Source: SIG299 sp045531955
GTDB taxonomy: Bacteria > Bacillota > Clostridia > Lachnospirales > Lachnospiraceae
Direction of reading: 5' to 3'
DNA: 64,000 bases
Assembly (NCBI GenBank): GCA_045531955.1
Contig: JAZSFC010000041.1
Coordinates: forward strand, 62,001 to 126,000
Positions 24,542-36,100 of this stretch are shown piece after piece. Numbering within the stretch: position 1 is the first letter of the stretch; every line of letters begins with the position of its first letter. The notes beneath the pieces are model-generated. The model was not told the origin of the DNA and did not search any database. It worked only from the letters and a program-made list of their open reading frames with translations. The position numbers and the translations under genes were made by a program.

Positions 24542-24616
24542 TTGTCTCACTTTTACAACCGATTTTACCTTTACTTTCGACTAAAATCAATATAAATGGT
24601 GCAAAAAGTGAGACAA
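24542..24616. promoter_or_regulatory. divergent promoter region with paired 13-bp operators
   Basis: TTGTCTCACTTTT (24542-24554) and its exact reverse complement (24604-24616) flank two back-to-back promoters. The minus promoter is TTGATT (24585-24590), 17 bp, TAAAAT (24562-24567). The plus promoter has -10 TATAAA at 24591-24596. Each arm falls at the expected start of one transcript, the arrangement of a regulator repressing both directions. Confidence 0.65.
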
Positions 24617-24652
24617 ACTTATTGACATAATTCGACAGAAAGGAAGATTATC

Positions 24653-24898
24653 ATGCCAAAACCCCGCACATCTTCTGGCGATAAGAATTTAATAAGTGAA
24701 CGCCTGATAGAATTGCGTAAGCAACACAATCTTTCTCAGCGTGACTTATCGCACAGACTCCAGCTTGCCGGATACGACATCGACAAGAATGTAATTACAA
24801 GAATTGAAACCAACAAACGCTATGTAACAGACATTGAGTTACAGGCTCTCTCCGAGATTTTTGGTGTCACTTGCGACTACTTAATCAAAGGAATTTAA
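24653..24898 (+). CDS. XRE-family transcriptional regulator (81 aa)
   Basis: A compact Cro/C1-type helix-turn-helix protein (LRKQHNLSQRDLSHRLQLAG; VITRIETNKRYVTDIELQAL) ending LIKGI, without a sensor domain. AGAAAGGAAG precedes the ATG. It is transcribed divergently from the two unknown ICE genes and probably binds the 13-bp repeats in between. Such small regulators control excision or transfer genes in this ICE family. Confidence 0.85.
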   Translation: MPKPRTSSGDKNLISERLIELRKQHNLSQRDLSHRLQLAGYDIDKNVITRIETNKRYVTDIELQALSEIFGVTCDYLIKGI

Positions 24899-24900
24899 TT

Positions 24901-24960
24901 ATGTAACAAAAAAGTGGGTAGTCAGCCTTTTGCGGCCAACTACCCACTTTTCTGTTACAT
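24901..24960. terminator. bidirectional terminator in a 60-nt inverted repeat
   Basis: Stem AAAGTGGGTAGT (24911-24922) with ACTACCCACTTT (24939-24950), extended by outer arms ATGTAACA and TGTTACAT. It lies between the convergent XRE and TTRAP genes; A and T runs suit termination both ways. Confidence 0.8.
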
Positions 24961-25164
24961 ATCCTCTGCCGGCTCTAACACAAGCTCCACAAACTGCTCG
25001 TCTGTCATATTCTCCAGCTTATTCAAAACCTGTTCTGTCAACTCCTCCATTTCGCTGTCCTTTAACAAAGGCTGCACACGCTTTATATCAGCTATCATGG
25101 CTCCTCTGTCCTTCCCATCGAACACGCATAATAAATTGATTTCTTCCACTGTTAAATTACCCAT
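24955..25164 (-). CDS. TTRAP-like transposon-transfer assisting protein
   Basis: 69 aa from the ATG at 25164. The opening MGNLTVEEINLLCVFD and the closing ENMTDEQFVELVL match the TTRAP family, small helical proteins encoded beside the DUF4316 gene in clostridial conjugative transposons. The role in transfer is inferred for the whole family and not biochemically defined. The longer reading from 25242 overlaps the DUF4316 gene and lacks a ribosome site. Confidence 0.8.
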   Translation of the reverse strand: MGNLTVEEINLLCVFDGKDRGAMIADIKRVQPLLKDSEMEELTEQVLNKLENMTDEQFVELVLEPAEDM

Positions 25165-25168
25165 ATGT

Positions 25169-28100
25169 TTACATCTCCCTCTGTGATTTCTTTTCAGTTT
25201 CTTTTTCTGCCATGAGCTTGTTGCCTTTCTCACGCTGTTCAATCTGTGCTTTTTTCTCTGCCAACTTTTCCTTTACGGAAATTCTGCTCTGCATACGTTC
25301 CTGCTCTTTCTTGCCCGTACCGTTATTCAGCACATTATCCACCATGTTATAATTGGTTTCCTCAAGTTCCTCCACCTTGGCAAGTGGCTTATACTCTGCC
25401 AGCCTGTCAAGAAGTGCCTTTGCTTCCCTTGCGGTCTGTACTGCTTGGCTGTCATCAATCTCTGTACCCTTGCCGAAAATATCTGCAATTCCACCTCTAA
25501 CACCTTCAGAAATAACCGCATTGAGAAAATCATTGATATACTGCGTGTTACCGCTTCTGATGTCCTCCGCCATATTCAAAACCTGTACCTCACGGTCATC
25601 CACGGTGTCATTGTAGTGGTATGTATCAAAGTCATAAGCAAATTGGTCTATCTCCGCAGCCAGCTTTTCCGCATCATCTACCTGTCTGCTCTCCTCCGGT
25701 TGCCACCATTTTTCAAGGGAACCTCTGACCTCCATATCCGATAACTGCTCTATCAGTTCCGAAATCAGTGCCATAGCCTTTTGATTGCCTGTAATATCCG
25801 GTACATATTCAAGCATTTCCAAATCAACAACCTTGCCCGATACTATATCCATCTCCACATCCTCAAAGAGCTCTGCACCTTCCGTATGAATATGAATGCC
25901 TATGCTTGGAATACCATTCATTCGCTCCGGTGGTATCTCATTGAATAATCGGACAGCTTCCTCTACGGTTTCTATTCCCTCATGGAACTCTCCAAGGTTA
26001 TGAAATTCCCCACACTCCGCAACCGTCAAGGTAACAACTGTTTCTTTCTGCTCCGCTTCTGTCACAGTTTCTTTCTGCATAGTTTCCCGCTTCTCTGCAA
26101 GATAGCTTTCCACTCCCGGAAGATAGGTTGCAAGTGTTCCCGTCTTTCCCTCTGTAATCGGGTTAATATCCACAGGCACACCACCGATTGATAGTCCGCT
26201 TTCATTTAGAAGATTGAAAAATTCATCTTCCCTAACAGAACCCTTATACTCAACCACCACATCAAGGTCTGAACCCTCCTGCTCCAAACCTCTGCATCGG
26301 CTTCCTGATACTACAACATCTATAATCTCCGCATCTATATCCTCCACATCAATCATGGATTGCACATGGGCATATACCGTAGCTTCCACATCATTTTGTG
26401 TCTGTCCGTTAATTTCTTGGAACATTTCCTCGGTCTTTGCCTTAAAATTCGCTACCGTCTGACGGGCTTCCATGGCAGCCTGTTCCACAGCTTCTCCCTT
26501 TTCCGTCAGCTCCTCATAATCCACCGGAATACGTTTGTCCGTAGACTTTACTCCCATATCCTCTAAAATGTCCTTTAAGGCTACGTGAATGGATATATCC
26601 GGATTATCATATACCCCACCGTCAAACAGTGAGTAATCCGCATTATAAATGGAGTAGTCGTAGCCACCTTCACAGCACTGTATACTGACAAATTTATCGT
26701 TAATGGCAAATGCCATCTGCTCCGGCTCGTTTAGTGCAAAATACGGATTATCCCATCTTTCAAGCGGAATATCCTCAACGATGTGTCTCTGGTTGGCTGT
26801 CGGCATAAGGTGTTCCATTTTTCCCTGTTCGTAAAGCGTATCGAAACGATCCATGTACATGGAAGCGTCTTCGATACCTGTGCTATGGAGATGATGTTCA
26901 AATCTTCGCTTTACAAAGTCCTTTACTTCCTCCGGTGTCATATCCCTGTGTACCCTTACCTTATCCACCAGCTCATTACACAAAATCTGCAAATCGTCCA
27001 TGAAACGGTTGCTCTGCGTTGCTTCGCTGCTATGGGTAAAATCAAGGCTGAGTACATTTTCATTATTTCTTGCATGGATAACATCAAATTCAATGCCATG
27101 CACATTAAAACCGAGGGTAGTCCTTGCCTTATCCTCCGTATCACTAAACTGTGCATCCTTCTCCCGGTATGCCTTAAACTGCTCCAGAGCTTCACTAAAG
27201 CTGTCAAATCGCTCTAAATCGCTTCTCTCCGGGCTGTTCTCCGCCCAAGTGGATAAATCGGCAATGACATAGTAGGAAACCTTGTCATTTTCCATATCCA
27301 TGTGCTTCTGCAATGCCCTTGCTTCCATGATGCACTCAAGCTGTGCTTTTCCGTTTACCATGTAAGAGCCGATGCTATTTTCCTTATTGTGTGGCAGATT
27401 GGCAACCTCACGTTCCACCTCATAAAGTGCCTGTGCCGCTTCCTCATAAGTGTCATACTGCACTCCTGCAGGTGTGATGTCCTTGATACCGTTCTGCAAC
27501 CAAAGGAGCCGGAAATCCCTGTCTCCATACGGGTCATCTATGGCGAAATAATTCTGTCCCAAGTCAAGCTCCGTCACATCCCGCCATTCATTGTAATTCA
27601 CAAGAAAAACTGCGTTTTCCCTTTCCGGCTCTTCCCCGGCATGTTCTTTTGCAATTTCTCCAAGCACTTCCATTGTTTCATCAATCACGGAAGTCTGCTC
27701 CGCCTGTCTCTCCGGCACAACCTCCGGTATAAACTCAGGCACTTCTTTATATCCCACAGAGTCCACAAAATGGAACGTATTCTCTCCGTTCTGATGAAGC
27801 ACCACCACATCACTGACCGATAAGGAATGTCCTCTAAAATCCTCCGGGTGGTCTAAATTAAATCTCACATAAATGTCCTCAAGGCTTGTACCTTCCTCCA
27901 GAGGTGCGGTATAAACCAAATCGTAATTCTCTCTTGTGATTGCAATACCCTTCATTTCAAGAAAATCAGAGTTCATAAAGTGAATATCCCTTGCCTGTGG
28001 ACTGTCATTAAGCTGATAAATGCCAAACTGATTGTTGCTGCCATACAAAAGCTGTGCTTCCCTGTTGGCAGAACTCTCCGCCAGCTCGTCACGCATGGTC

Positions 28101-30058
28101 TGATGTTCCAGATATGCGTTCCAATCGTCTTTTTCCACACCAAACATTCCCTTATGTGCCTGTAATTCTTCCATATCTTCAATCACAGTTTCAGAACCAT
28201 CCTCATGGAGTTGATATACTGCAACATCTTCTCTGAAAAGCTCCTCAGCTCTCTCCTGTGTCAGCGGTAACATTTCCGCCCAGGTATATCCATACTCGTG
28301 CATCTCGGAAAGTCCCACCATTCCGTCCGGTAAGGCATCAATTTCCGCCTGTGCATTGATAACCGTCTGTGCCACCAGATTAGGCGAATTTTCTTCATAC
28401 ATGGCGATATGCTCCGCAAGCTCTTTTGTCTTTTCCATATCCCCCAGCTTGTAGGCAAAATTTACAATCAGATTGCGCTCCTCATCGCTGAATGCTTCTG
28501 CACCAAACTCCAGACGATGAATGAGGTTTTCAGCCTGTTGCATGACAGAAAGCTCCGTAATGGCTGTCACATCATTTTTGTCGAAGTCATACTCCAAATC
28601 AAAGAATGGTGCATACGCTTCATTCAGACCGTCACTTGCCATAATCGGTGCAAGCTCTGCTCCATGCTCCTGTAAATACTTCTGTGCATTTCCGTCCCAC
28701 TCATTTTCATCAAGGGAAGCCATATCAAGCAGTATGCCCTTCACTTCCGACAGGGACATATTTGTGATACGGTCAATCTCAAAATCACTTCCCATTGCAC
28801 CCTGAATACGCACAATAACATCTGTTTCCGCAATCGGTTCAAGTGATTTCTGTTCCATCATTTTTGCCTTCACATCGGTTACTTCGTAAGTGTCGGTATT
28901 ATAAACATAATCTAAGTGGTACTCCTCCACTTCCTCTGTCTGCTCATCGGCAAGCGGTGTAACCCAACCGCCTTTGCTCTCCAGATAGGCTTCCACACTT
29001 AATCTGTCATCGTCATTCATGGACAACAAAGAATTTACCAATTCTTCTCGGTCCATTCCTCTGACATTCAACAGGTCATACTCGGAACGGTCTGTGTTCG
29101 CCACCAAAAGCACTATATCCTCCGTATGCTCCGCTTCCGTCACACGTTCCTTCTGAAGCTCCTGTAACTGCGTTTCAATGTCGCTAATCAGTTCCGAAGC
29201 AGTTCTCCTTATGGTATCAAGAGAAGATTTTAACTCCGTCATTTCCTTGCCACTGCTCCATCCGGCAATATAACCAAAGGAATAATCCGAGGTGTCAATC
29301 CCAAAGTGCTGGCACACCGTATAGGCAACACTCTCCGCTTCCACTTCTTTGGTGTTACGGTCTTTATGCTCCGAAAGGTCTGTTTCCTTTTCTCTTTCCC
29401 TGTTATGCAGCTTTGCGTGTGCCACTTCATGGATAGCAGTCTTGACCGTCTGGCTCTCGCTCATGCCTTCCTGTATGGCAACACGGTTTAGGGTAATATC
29501 AAAATATCCCTTGGCTTCTCCCGGTATATCCTCATACCCAATCGGTGCGGGCGAAACTGCTTCCAATGCTTTCATAAAATCCTGATACCCGTCCACATCT
29601 GCGGAAAGTTCGCCTACCGAAAGCTCCGGAAGTTCTTTTCCGTCCGTCTGTGACACATCAAATACCGGAACCACACGGAATGCCGGAATTTTAATTTCCA
29701 CTTCCTCCATAATGGGCATACCGTCCTTATCGAGCATCGGTTCATTGGTTACCGGGTCAATCTTTTCCTGTTCCTCTTTGATTTTATAAGGTGCAGGAGC
29801 TAAGATACGGATACCCTTTTCGCCTTTCTTTACATGACGTTCAAAATTCTTCTGCCAAGCCTTGTATCCGGCCACTAAAGTAGCATCAGGCTTTTGCATC
29901 GCAATTAAGATAGTATTGTTAATGCTGTAATTGTGAAACTTGGACATGGTGTTAAGGTATGTCCGGTACTTTTCACTTTCAAAAAGCTCCTTTAGCCCCT
30001 GCTCCAGCTTCTCCGTAATCTCCTGTACTTTCTGCTTCTCTGTTTTAGCATCTGCCAT
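25169..30058 (-). CDS. 1629-aa polyvalent protein: ArdC-like, metallopeptidase, nucleotidyltransferase, DUF4316
   Basis: Residues ~1-135 match the ArdC single-strand DNA-binding domain (FHNYSINNTILIAMQKPDA; KKGEKGIRILAP). A zinc metallopeptidase site HEVAH follows at 210-214. The long middle consists of large-polyvalent-protein-associated domains. Residues ~1235-1335 carry a nucleotidyltransferase motif (GSRCRGLEQEGSDLDVVVEY), rare as a fused module. The C-terminus (ISVKEKLAEKKAQIEQREKG) is DUF4316-type. Such proteins enter the recipient with the ICE DNA or act early, as anti-restriction factors. AAGGAGGA precedes the ATG. Confidence 0.85.
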   Translation of the reverse strand: MADAKTEKQKVQEITEKLEQGLKELFESEKYRTYLNTMSKFHNYSINNTILIAMQKPDATLVAGYKAWQKNFERHVKKGEKGIRILAPAPYKIKEEQEKIDPVTNEPMLDKDGMPIMEEVEIKIPAFRVVPVFDVSQTDGKELPELSVGELSADVDGYQDFMKALEAVSPAPIGYEDIPGEAKGYFDITLNRVAIQEGMSESQTVKTAIHEVAHAKLHNREREKETDLSEHKDRNTKEVEAESVAYTVCQHFGIDTSDYSFGYIAGWSSGKEMTELKSSLDTIRRTASELISDIETQLQELQKERVTEAEHTEDIVLLVANTDRSEYDLLNVRGMDREELVNSLLSMNDDDRLSVEAYLESKGGWVTPLADEQTEEVEEYHLDYVYNTDTYEVTDVKAKMMEQKSLEPIAETDVIVRIQGAMGSDFEIDRITNMSLSEVKGILLDMASLDENEWDGNAQKYLQEHGAELAPIMASDGLNEAYAPFFDLEYDFDKNDVTAITELSVMQQAENLIHRLEFGAEAFSDEERNLIVNFAYKLGDMEKTKELAEHIAMYEENSPNLVAQTVINAQAEIDALPDGMVGLSEMHEYGYTWAEMLPLTQERAEELFREDVAVYQLHEDGSETVIEDMEELQAHKGMFGVEKDDWNAYLEHQTMRDELAESSANREAQLLYGSNNQFGIYQLNDSPQARDIHFMNSDFLEMKGIAITRENYDLVYTAPLEEGTSLEDIYVRFNLDHPEDFRGHSLSVSDVVVLHQNGENTFHFVDSVGYKEVPEFIPEVVPERQAEQTSVIDETMEVLGEIAKEHAGEEPERENAVFLVNYNEWRDVTELDLGQNYFAIDDPYGDRDFRLLWLQNGIKDITPAGVQYDTYEEAAQALYEVEREVANLPHNKENSIGSYMVNGKAQLECIMEARALQKHMDMENDKVSYYVIADLSTWAENSPERSDLERFDSFSEALEQFKAYREKDAQFSDTEDKARTTLGFNVHGIEFDVIHARNNENVLSLDFTHSSEATQSNRFMDDLQILCNELVDKVRVHRDMTPEEVKDFVKRRFEHHLHSTGIEDASMYMDRFDTLYEQGKMEHLMPTANQRHIVEDIPLERWDNPYFALNEPEQMAFAINDKFVSIQCCEGGYDYSIYNADYSLFDGGVYDNPDISIHVALKDILEDMGVKSTDKRIPVDYEELTEKGEAVEQAAMEARQTVANFKAKTEEMFQEINGQTQNDVEATVYAHVQSMIDVEDIDAEIIDVVVSGSRCRGLEQEGSDLDVVVEYKGSVREDEFFNLLNESGLSIGGVPVDINPITEGKTGTLATYLPGVESYLAEKRETMQKETVTEAEQKETVVTLTVAECGEFHNLGEFHEGIETVEEAVRLFNEIPPERMNGIPSIGIHIHTEGAELFEDVEMDIVSGKVVDLEMLEYVPDITGNQKAMALISELIEQLSDMEVRGSLEKWWQPEESRQVDDAEKLAAEIDQFAYDFDTYHYNDTVDDREVQVLNMAEDIRSGNTQYINDFLNAVISEGVRGGIADIFGKGTEIDDSQAVQTAREAKALLDRLAEYKPLAKVEELEETNYNMVDNVLNNGTGKKEQERMQSRISVKEKLAEKKAQIEQREKGNKLMAEKETEKKSQREM

Positions 30059-30093
30059 TGTGTTTCCTCCTTCATTCGCTCAAAATAGAAGAA

Positions 30094-30115
30094 AGCAGAT
30101 AGATAACTACCTGCT
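30094..30115 (-). terminator. hairpin between helicase and ArdC genes
   Basis: Minus-strand stem AGCAGGTAG/CTATCTGCT, loop TTAT, then TTCTTCTATTTT. It may terminate partly and lower expression of the ArdC-type gene. Confidence 0.45.
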
Positions 30116-30128
30116 CTCTCCCAAAACA

Positions 30129-33100
30129 CTATAAACTTTCTTCTTTTCCCTTGCCCTTTAGCTCCGGCTTCTCCGGCAGTTTCTGCCCGGAAGCCTTTTC
30201 CTTCATCTCGGCAAGTTTTTCTCTGATTGAAATGCGACCATTCTGACCGTCAGCCAATCTTGTTTCGCCCCTATGCTCTGCAATACGCTCCGACATCGTC
30301 CAACTTGCCACTGGCTTTGCGGGTGCATCCGCAACCATATCCGTATCCGGTAATTCGCTCTGCTCCCCATTCTCCGGCTCATCATCGTCCATAACCATGG
30401 CACTATCGCCCTTTTCGTCCATGTTAAGCAGTGCATTTAATTCCGCAAGACGCTCCAGCTTCTCACTAAGCTCTGCTTCCTGTGGGAATGGTTTGGTAAC
30501 CTCCACTTTTGCAGTTTCAAGCTGATGTTCCACATTGGCAAGCTTCTGTTCCACATCTGCCATTTTTCCGGTCATTCCATCAAGGGCATTACTGAGTCGT
30601 TGCAGATTTCCCAAAGGATCTGCGCCGATTTCTACCTCATGGCTTAACTGCCCTTTTAATGCAATGGTAAACTTGGAACTGAAACTGTCAAAAGTTACGC
30701 TCATCTTAAAGCCTTGAAATTCTCCGATTGCAACCGCTGTGTTTGGCTGCTTCGCATTCCGGCACATATCAATCAGTACCGTTCCGGCTTCCTTCTTGTC
30801 CGTAAACACACGATTTCCGATTTTTATGGAAAAGCTGTCCTTGTCAATCGGTTTATTCTGCTCGTAGGTCTGAATGTCAGCTCTGTACCCGGCAAGCCTT
30901 TCCTTCATGGTGGCTATCTGCTTCGGATAATGCTGTGCGATATTGTCCTCCAGACGGTAACGCTGGCTTGTGTGGTTGGCTTTTAACAGCTTTAACTTTG
31001 ATACCTGTATATCCAAGTCCATTTTCTCCTTAATGTAGGGATTTCCTGTCGCAAGTGCCTTAACCTCCGCATAGGACAGCGCCGCTTCGTCAATGTCCTC
31101 ACAGCTACGCACAGGAGATTTGCTTGTCATTATCTGCCCGATAAATTTCTGCTTGTTCTCAATGAGCTGCCATGAATAACTGTCGAATGTTCCCTCCGTC
31201 ACATAGCGGAAAATCTTGACTTTCGGGTTAAGATTGCCCTGTCTTAAAATTCGTCCCTCCTGCTGTTCAATGTCAGACGGTCTCCACGGTACATCTAAGT
31301 GATGAAGTGCGATAAGCCTGTCCTGTACATTGGTTCCGGCTCCCATCTTTGCAGTAGAACCAAGCAAAAAACGAACCTGTCCGCTTCTTACCTTTGCAAA
31401 CAGCTCCGCCTTTCTCGTTTCCGTATTGGCATCGTGAATAAATGCAATTTCTTCCTTTGGCACACCTTTCGCAATTAACTTATCCCTGATGTCCTCATAC
31501 ACATTAAATGTGCCATCGCCCTTCGGTGTGGATAAATCACAGAAGATAAGCTGTGCCGATTTCTGTTCCTTGGTATCCTCCCAAATCTCAAATGCCTTAT
31601 CCACACAGGTGGTAGCCTTGGAATTATCATCATTGGGAAGCATATCGTTAATAAGTCTCTGGTCAAGCGCCAGCTTTCTACCGTCATTTGTGATTTTGAG
31701 CATATTGTCAATGTGTGCTTCCACTCTCCTGTCACGGACAGCTTCAGCTCGCTCCGCAAGCGAAGCAACCATTTCTTTCTGATGTTCACTCGGCTTTAGC
31801 ACTACATTTTCATACTCCGCTTCCGGCACGGGAAGTTTTAACATATCTGGTGTCTGAATATCTGCACTCTCCTTGAAAAGTGCAATCAGTTCCGGCAGAT
31901 TGAAGAACTTGGCAAATCGTGTCTTTGCCCTGTAACCTGTTCCCTCCGGTGCAAGCTCAATGGCAGTCTGTGTCTCTCCGAAAGTAGCTGCCCAACTGTC
32001 GAAATTGGAGAGACCCAGCTTCTGGAGCGTGTTATACTGCAAGTATCTCATGTTGGTGTAAAGCTCCGTCATACTGTTGGAAATCGGTGTACCTGTGGCA
32101 AAGGTTATTCCCTTACCGCCTGTCAGTTCGTCCATGTATTGACACTTTGCAAACATATCCGAGGACTTCTGTGCTTCCGTCTGTGCAATGCCCGCCACAT
32201 TCCTCATTTTGGTGTAGAGAAACAAATTTTTATAATTGTGCGACTCGTCTACAAAGAGCCTGTCCACACCCAACTGCTCAAAGGTTACTACATTGTCCTT
32301 TCTGCTTGCATCATTCAATCGGGACAGCCTTGTGGAAAGGGATTTTTTCGTTTTCTCCATCTGCTTAATGGTATAACGTTCTCCCTTGGCTGCTTTGGTA
32401 GCTTCGATTGCCATTTCAATTTCCCTTATCTGGTTTTCAATCATGGCTATCTGTCGCTCCGTGGATAACGGTATCTTCTCAAACTGCGTATGACCGATAA
32501 TAACCGCATCATAATCGCCTGTTGCAATACGGGAACAGAATTTCTTACGGTTGGCTGGCTCAAAATCTTTCTTGGTGGCAGCTAAAATATTTGCACCCGG
32601 ATAAAGCCTTAAAAAGTCACTTGCCCACTGCTCCGTAAGGTGGTTTGGCACTACAAATAAGCTCTTTTGGCACAAACCTAATCTCTTACTCTCCATTGCT
32701 GCAGCAATCATTTCAAAGGTCTTACCTGCACCCACGCAATGAGCAAGTAAGGTATTATCTCCGTAGAGCTGATGTGCCACTGCGTTAAGCTGATGAGGTC
32801 TGAGTGCAATGTCCGGTGTCATGCCCGGAAATTTAAGGTGCGAACCGTCATATTCTCTTGGTCTGGTGGAATTGAAAAGCTCGTTATACTTGGCACACAA
32901 AGTCTGCCTACGCTCCGGGTCACGGAATACCCAGTCCTTAAAGGCTTCCCTTATGGCTTCCTGCTTCTGGCTTGCAAGCATGGTTTCCTTTTTGTTTAGG
33001 ACACGCTTTTCCTTTCCGTCCTCCTCTATGGTGTCAAAGATACGGGTATCACGCAAATTCAGTGAGTCCTCCAGAATACGGTATGCGTTTGCCCTTCCGG

Positions 33101-36100
33101 TACCGTAGGTCATGTTTACAAGGGTATTACCGTAGTCTGCATTTTTACCCTTGATGTTCCACTGCCCGGTCACATCGGAATACTGCACACCAATGGCATT
33201 ACGGGAAAACAGATACTCCGGTGTTTCAAAAGTTTCACGCATGAAGTCCTCGATGTACTTGGTATCAATCCATGTTGCACCGATACGCACCTCAATCTCC
33301 GAAGCATCAAGTTCCTTCGGCTGTACACCCTCCAGCGCCGAAACATTGATTGCAAACTCCGGGTGGTTCTCTGCAAATACCCTTGCTATCTGCAACTTTT
33401 CCCTGACATTTCCGCTTAGATATTCGTCCGCAGTTTCCCATTTCTCCGTCACAGGGTTCTGAAAGATTACCCCGGCAAGCTCCGCTGTCACTTCTTCCTC
33501 GCTCTTTCCTGTAAGCTCTGACATAAAGGCTAAATCAACCCTTGCTTTTTCTCCAAGGGATACAGCCAATGCTTCACTTGCGGTATCAACGCTTGTGACA
33601 ACCTCTGCTTTCTTAATGGTTCTCTTACTAAACATATCCGCCTTGCCTTTGAAGTTGCCCTCATCGTCCAGCTTTTCAAGCGAACAAAGCAGACAATAGC
33701 TTGAGTCCTGATTAAACGCTCTCTTATTGGTCTGTGAATTGATAAGACCGTATTTCTTGGAGAACGCATCATATAACTCATTAAGCTCCGTCTGCTTATT
33801 CTTAATCATTTCTTCCGGATATTCATTTAGCTGATAGTCAATCAGCTCCTGTGTACAGTCCCTAATCTGCACCATGCCCTTCATACGCTGTTCCATAGTT
33901 TCAGACACTTCCACAGGCTTCATAATGGAATTTTCACGGTAATACACCCTGTCATCCACTAAAGTGTAGCTGTAATTCTTCACACTAGGGTCAGCGGGGA
34001 TAGCTTCCCTTGCAAGCTCATCATCAAGCTCCGCAAATTCAATCTGCTCTATACTGCCCTCGATATGGGATACTGCCTTTGCAAGCTGTTCCGATAAAGG
34101 AATGGAAGTGTCCGGTGTGCAGGTGGCTTCCATGCCAAACGGTCCACTGACCATTTCCATTTTTCCTAAAATCATTTCCGAGTGGTCTGCAAAGTATTGG
34201 TTCATGGCAATGCCATCTTCATTTTCGTTAAGGTGTACCCAATCCGGCTCGATGTCCATTACCCGGTCACGCTTCTTTAGAAACAGAATGTCGGAAGTGA
34301 CTTCCGTTCCCGCATTTTCCTTAAATGCTGTGTTGGGAAGTCTGATTGCACCAAGAAGCTCTGCTCTCTGTGCAAGGTATTTTCTGACCTCCGGACTTTT
34401 CTTATCCATGGTTCCCTTACTTGTGACAAATGCTACCACACCGCCCGGTCTGACCTTATCCAAGGTCTTTGCAAAAAAGTAATCATGAATGAGGAAGTTG
34501 TGTTTATCGTATGCCCTGTCCGGTACTTTGTACTGACCAAACGGAACATTACCGATTGCCACATCGAAGAAGTCACCCGGATAATCGGTCTTTTCAAAAC
34601 CTGTAATCTTAACATCTGCCTTCGGGTACAACTGCCTTGCAATTCGTCCGGTAATTCCGTCAAGTTCCACACCGTACAGTCTGCTCTCCTGCATCTTCTC
34701 CGGCAGCATACCGAAGAAGTTACCCGTACCCATTGCCGGCTCTAAAATGTTTCCTTTGGAAAATCCCATCTTATCAATCGCATCATAAATCGCCTTAATA
34801 ATCACAGGACTTGTATAGTGGGCATTTAAGGTACTCTCCCTTGCGGAAGCATACTCCTCAGAAGATAACAGGCTCTTTAATTCCTGATACTCACTCGCCC
34901 AATTCGCCTTGGTTTCGTCAAAGGCATCGGCAAGACCGCCCCAGCCTACATACTTAGCTAAAATCTGCTGTTCCTCCGGTGTAGCAATACGATGTTCACT
35001 CTCAATCTTTTCAAGGGTGCGGATTGCTTCCACATTCTGACGGAATTTCTCTTTTGGTGCAAAACCTTTCCCGGTACTTTCCTCTCCCGGCTCAATACGG
35101 AAGTTGACAGCTCCAGTTTTGTCTACCTCTGGTTCCGGCTCTGCTTCTGCCTGTAACTGCTCCACATCACGTATAACCTGTGCATCAATGTCGGGAAAAT
35201 CGTCTGTCTGTTCTTCCACCGTCACACCTTCAGCAACCGTTTCCGGCTCGTCTGCACTCTGCTCCATGGACTCGGTTTCCTCAAGCTCTGCTTTTTCTCC
35301 GGTCTGCTCCGGAACTTCTGCATATTTCTCAGAATACTCCTTCGCCTGTTTTAACAGACCATCCATTATCACAGCCTTTTCCATATCTCCGCCGATAGTC
35401 TGAAGCATAACAAAATCAGTTGCATCTACCAAAAGGGCATCATAAACTGCCTTTCCCTCCAAGCTCTGCTCTCCGTTTACAATGATGACCGCACCTGTTT
35501 CCTCGTTCCACTCAACCACATCTTTCCTGCCAAGTTCTCCACAGATTTGTGCAATAACGGACATTTCCGTTACTTTATCCACCAATGCCTTGTCCGGCTC
35601 TCTGTCACGCTCCACGTACCGCCTTGCCTGATTGGTAAATCCGTCAAGCACTGCCGGGTGGGAAGTCACAACATAGTCCCTGGTATCCCAATTCGCATAA
35701 GGCACAAGACTCTTTGCCCATTCTTTGTTATTCACAGAAAATCTTCCATCGTGGCTGTTGTGCATAATGGTGTTTGCAAGTACCAATTCCACCCGTTCCT
35801 TGCCAAACTTCTCGATAACTGCCTTTGCGGTATCCCTTGGCAGCGTATATCCGTCAAAATTCTCCGCAATGGCTTTTTCAATGGCTTCCTTACATTCCAC
35901 ACGGACTCCATGCTCCAGCTTCTCCGCTTCCCTACGCATGGCTTCTTCTGCCTGCTCCTGCTTATACTGTGCGTAGGCTTCCTTGCCCTCCGGACTTAAA
36001 TATCTGTCCGCCTGTACAAGCTCCCTGATACGCTTTTCCACCACATTCCAATTAAGAAGTACCTTTGCATAAGGACTTCCATAGTTGCCCTTCTCCAACC

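Noticed and set aside
24620..24640. TTGACA near 24623 as the -35 of the XRE promoter
   Set aside because: A -10 17 bp further would fall on the ribosome site and start codon.
25246..30134. Many plus-strand ORFs opposite the ArdC and helicase genes
   Set aside because: They are shadows of long, well-conserved coding frames and lack initiation sites and domain signals.
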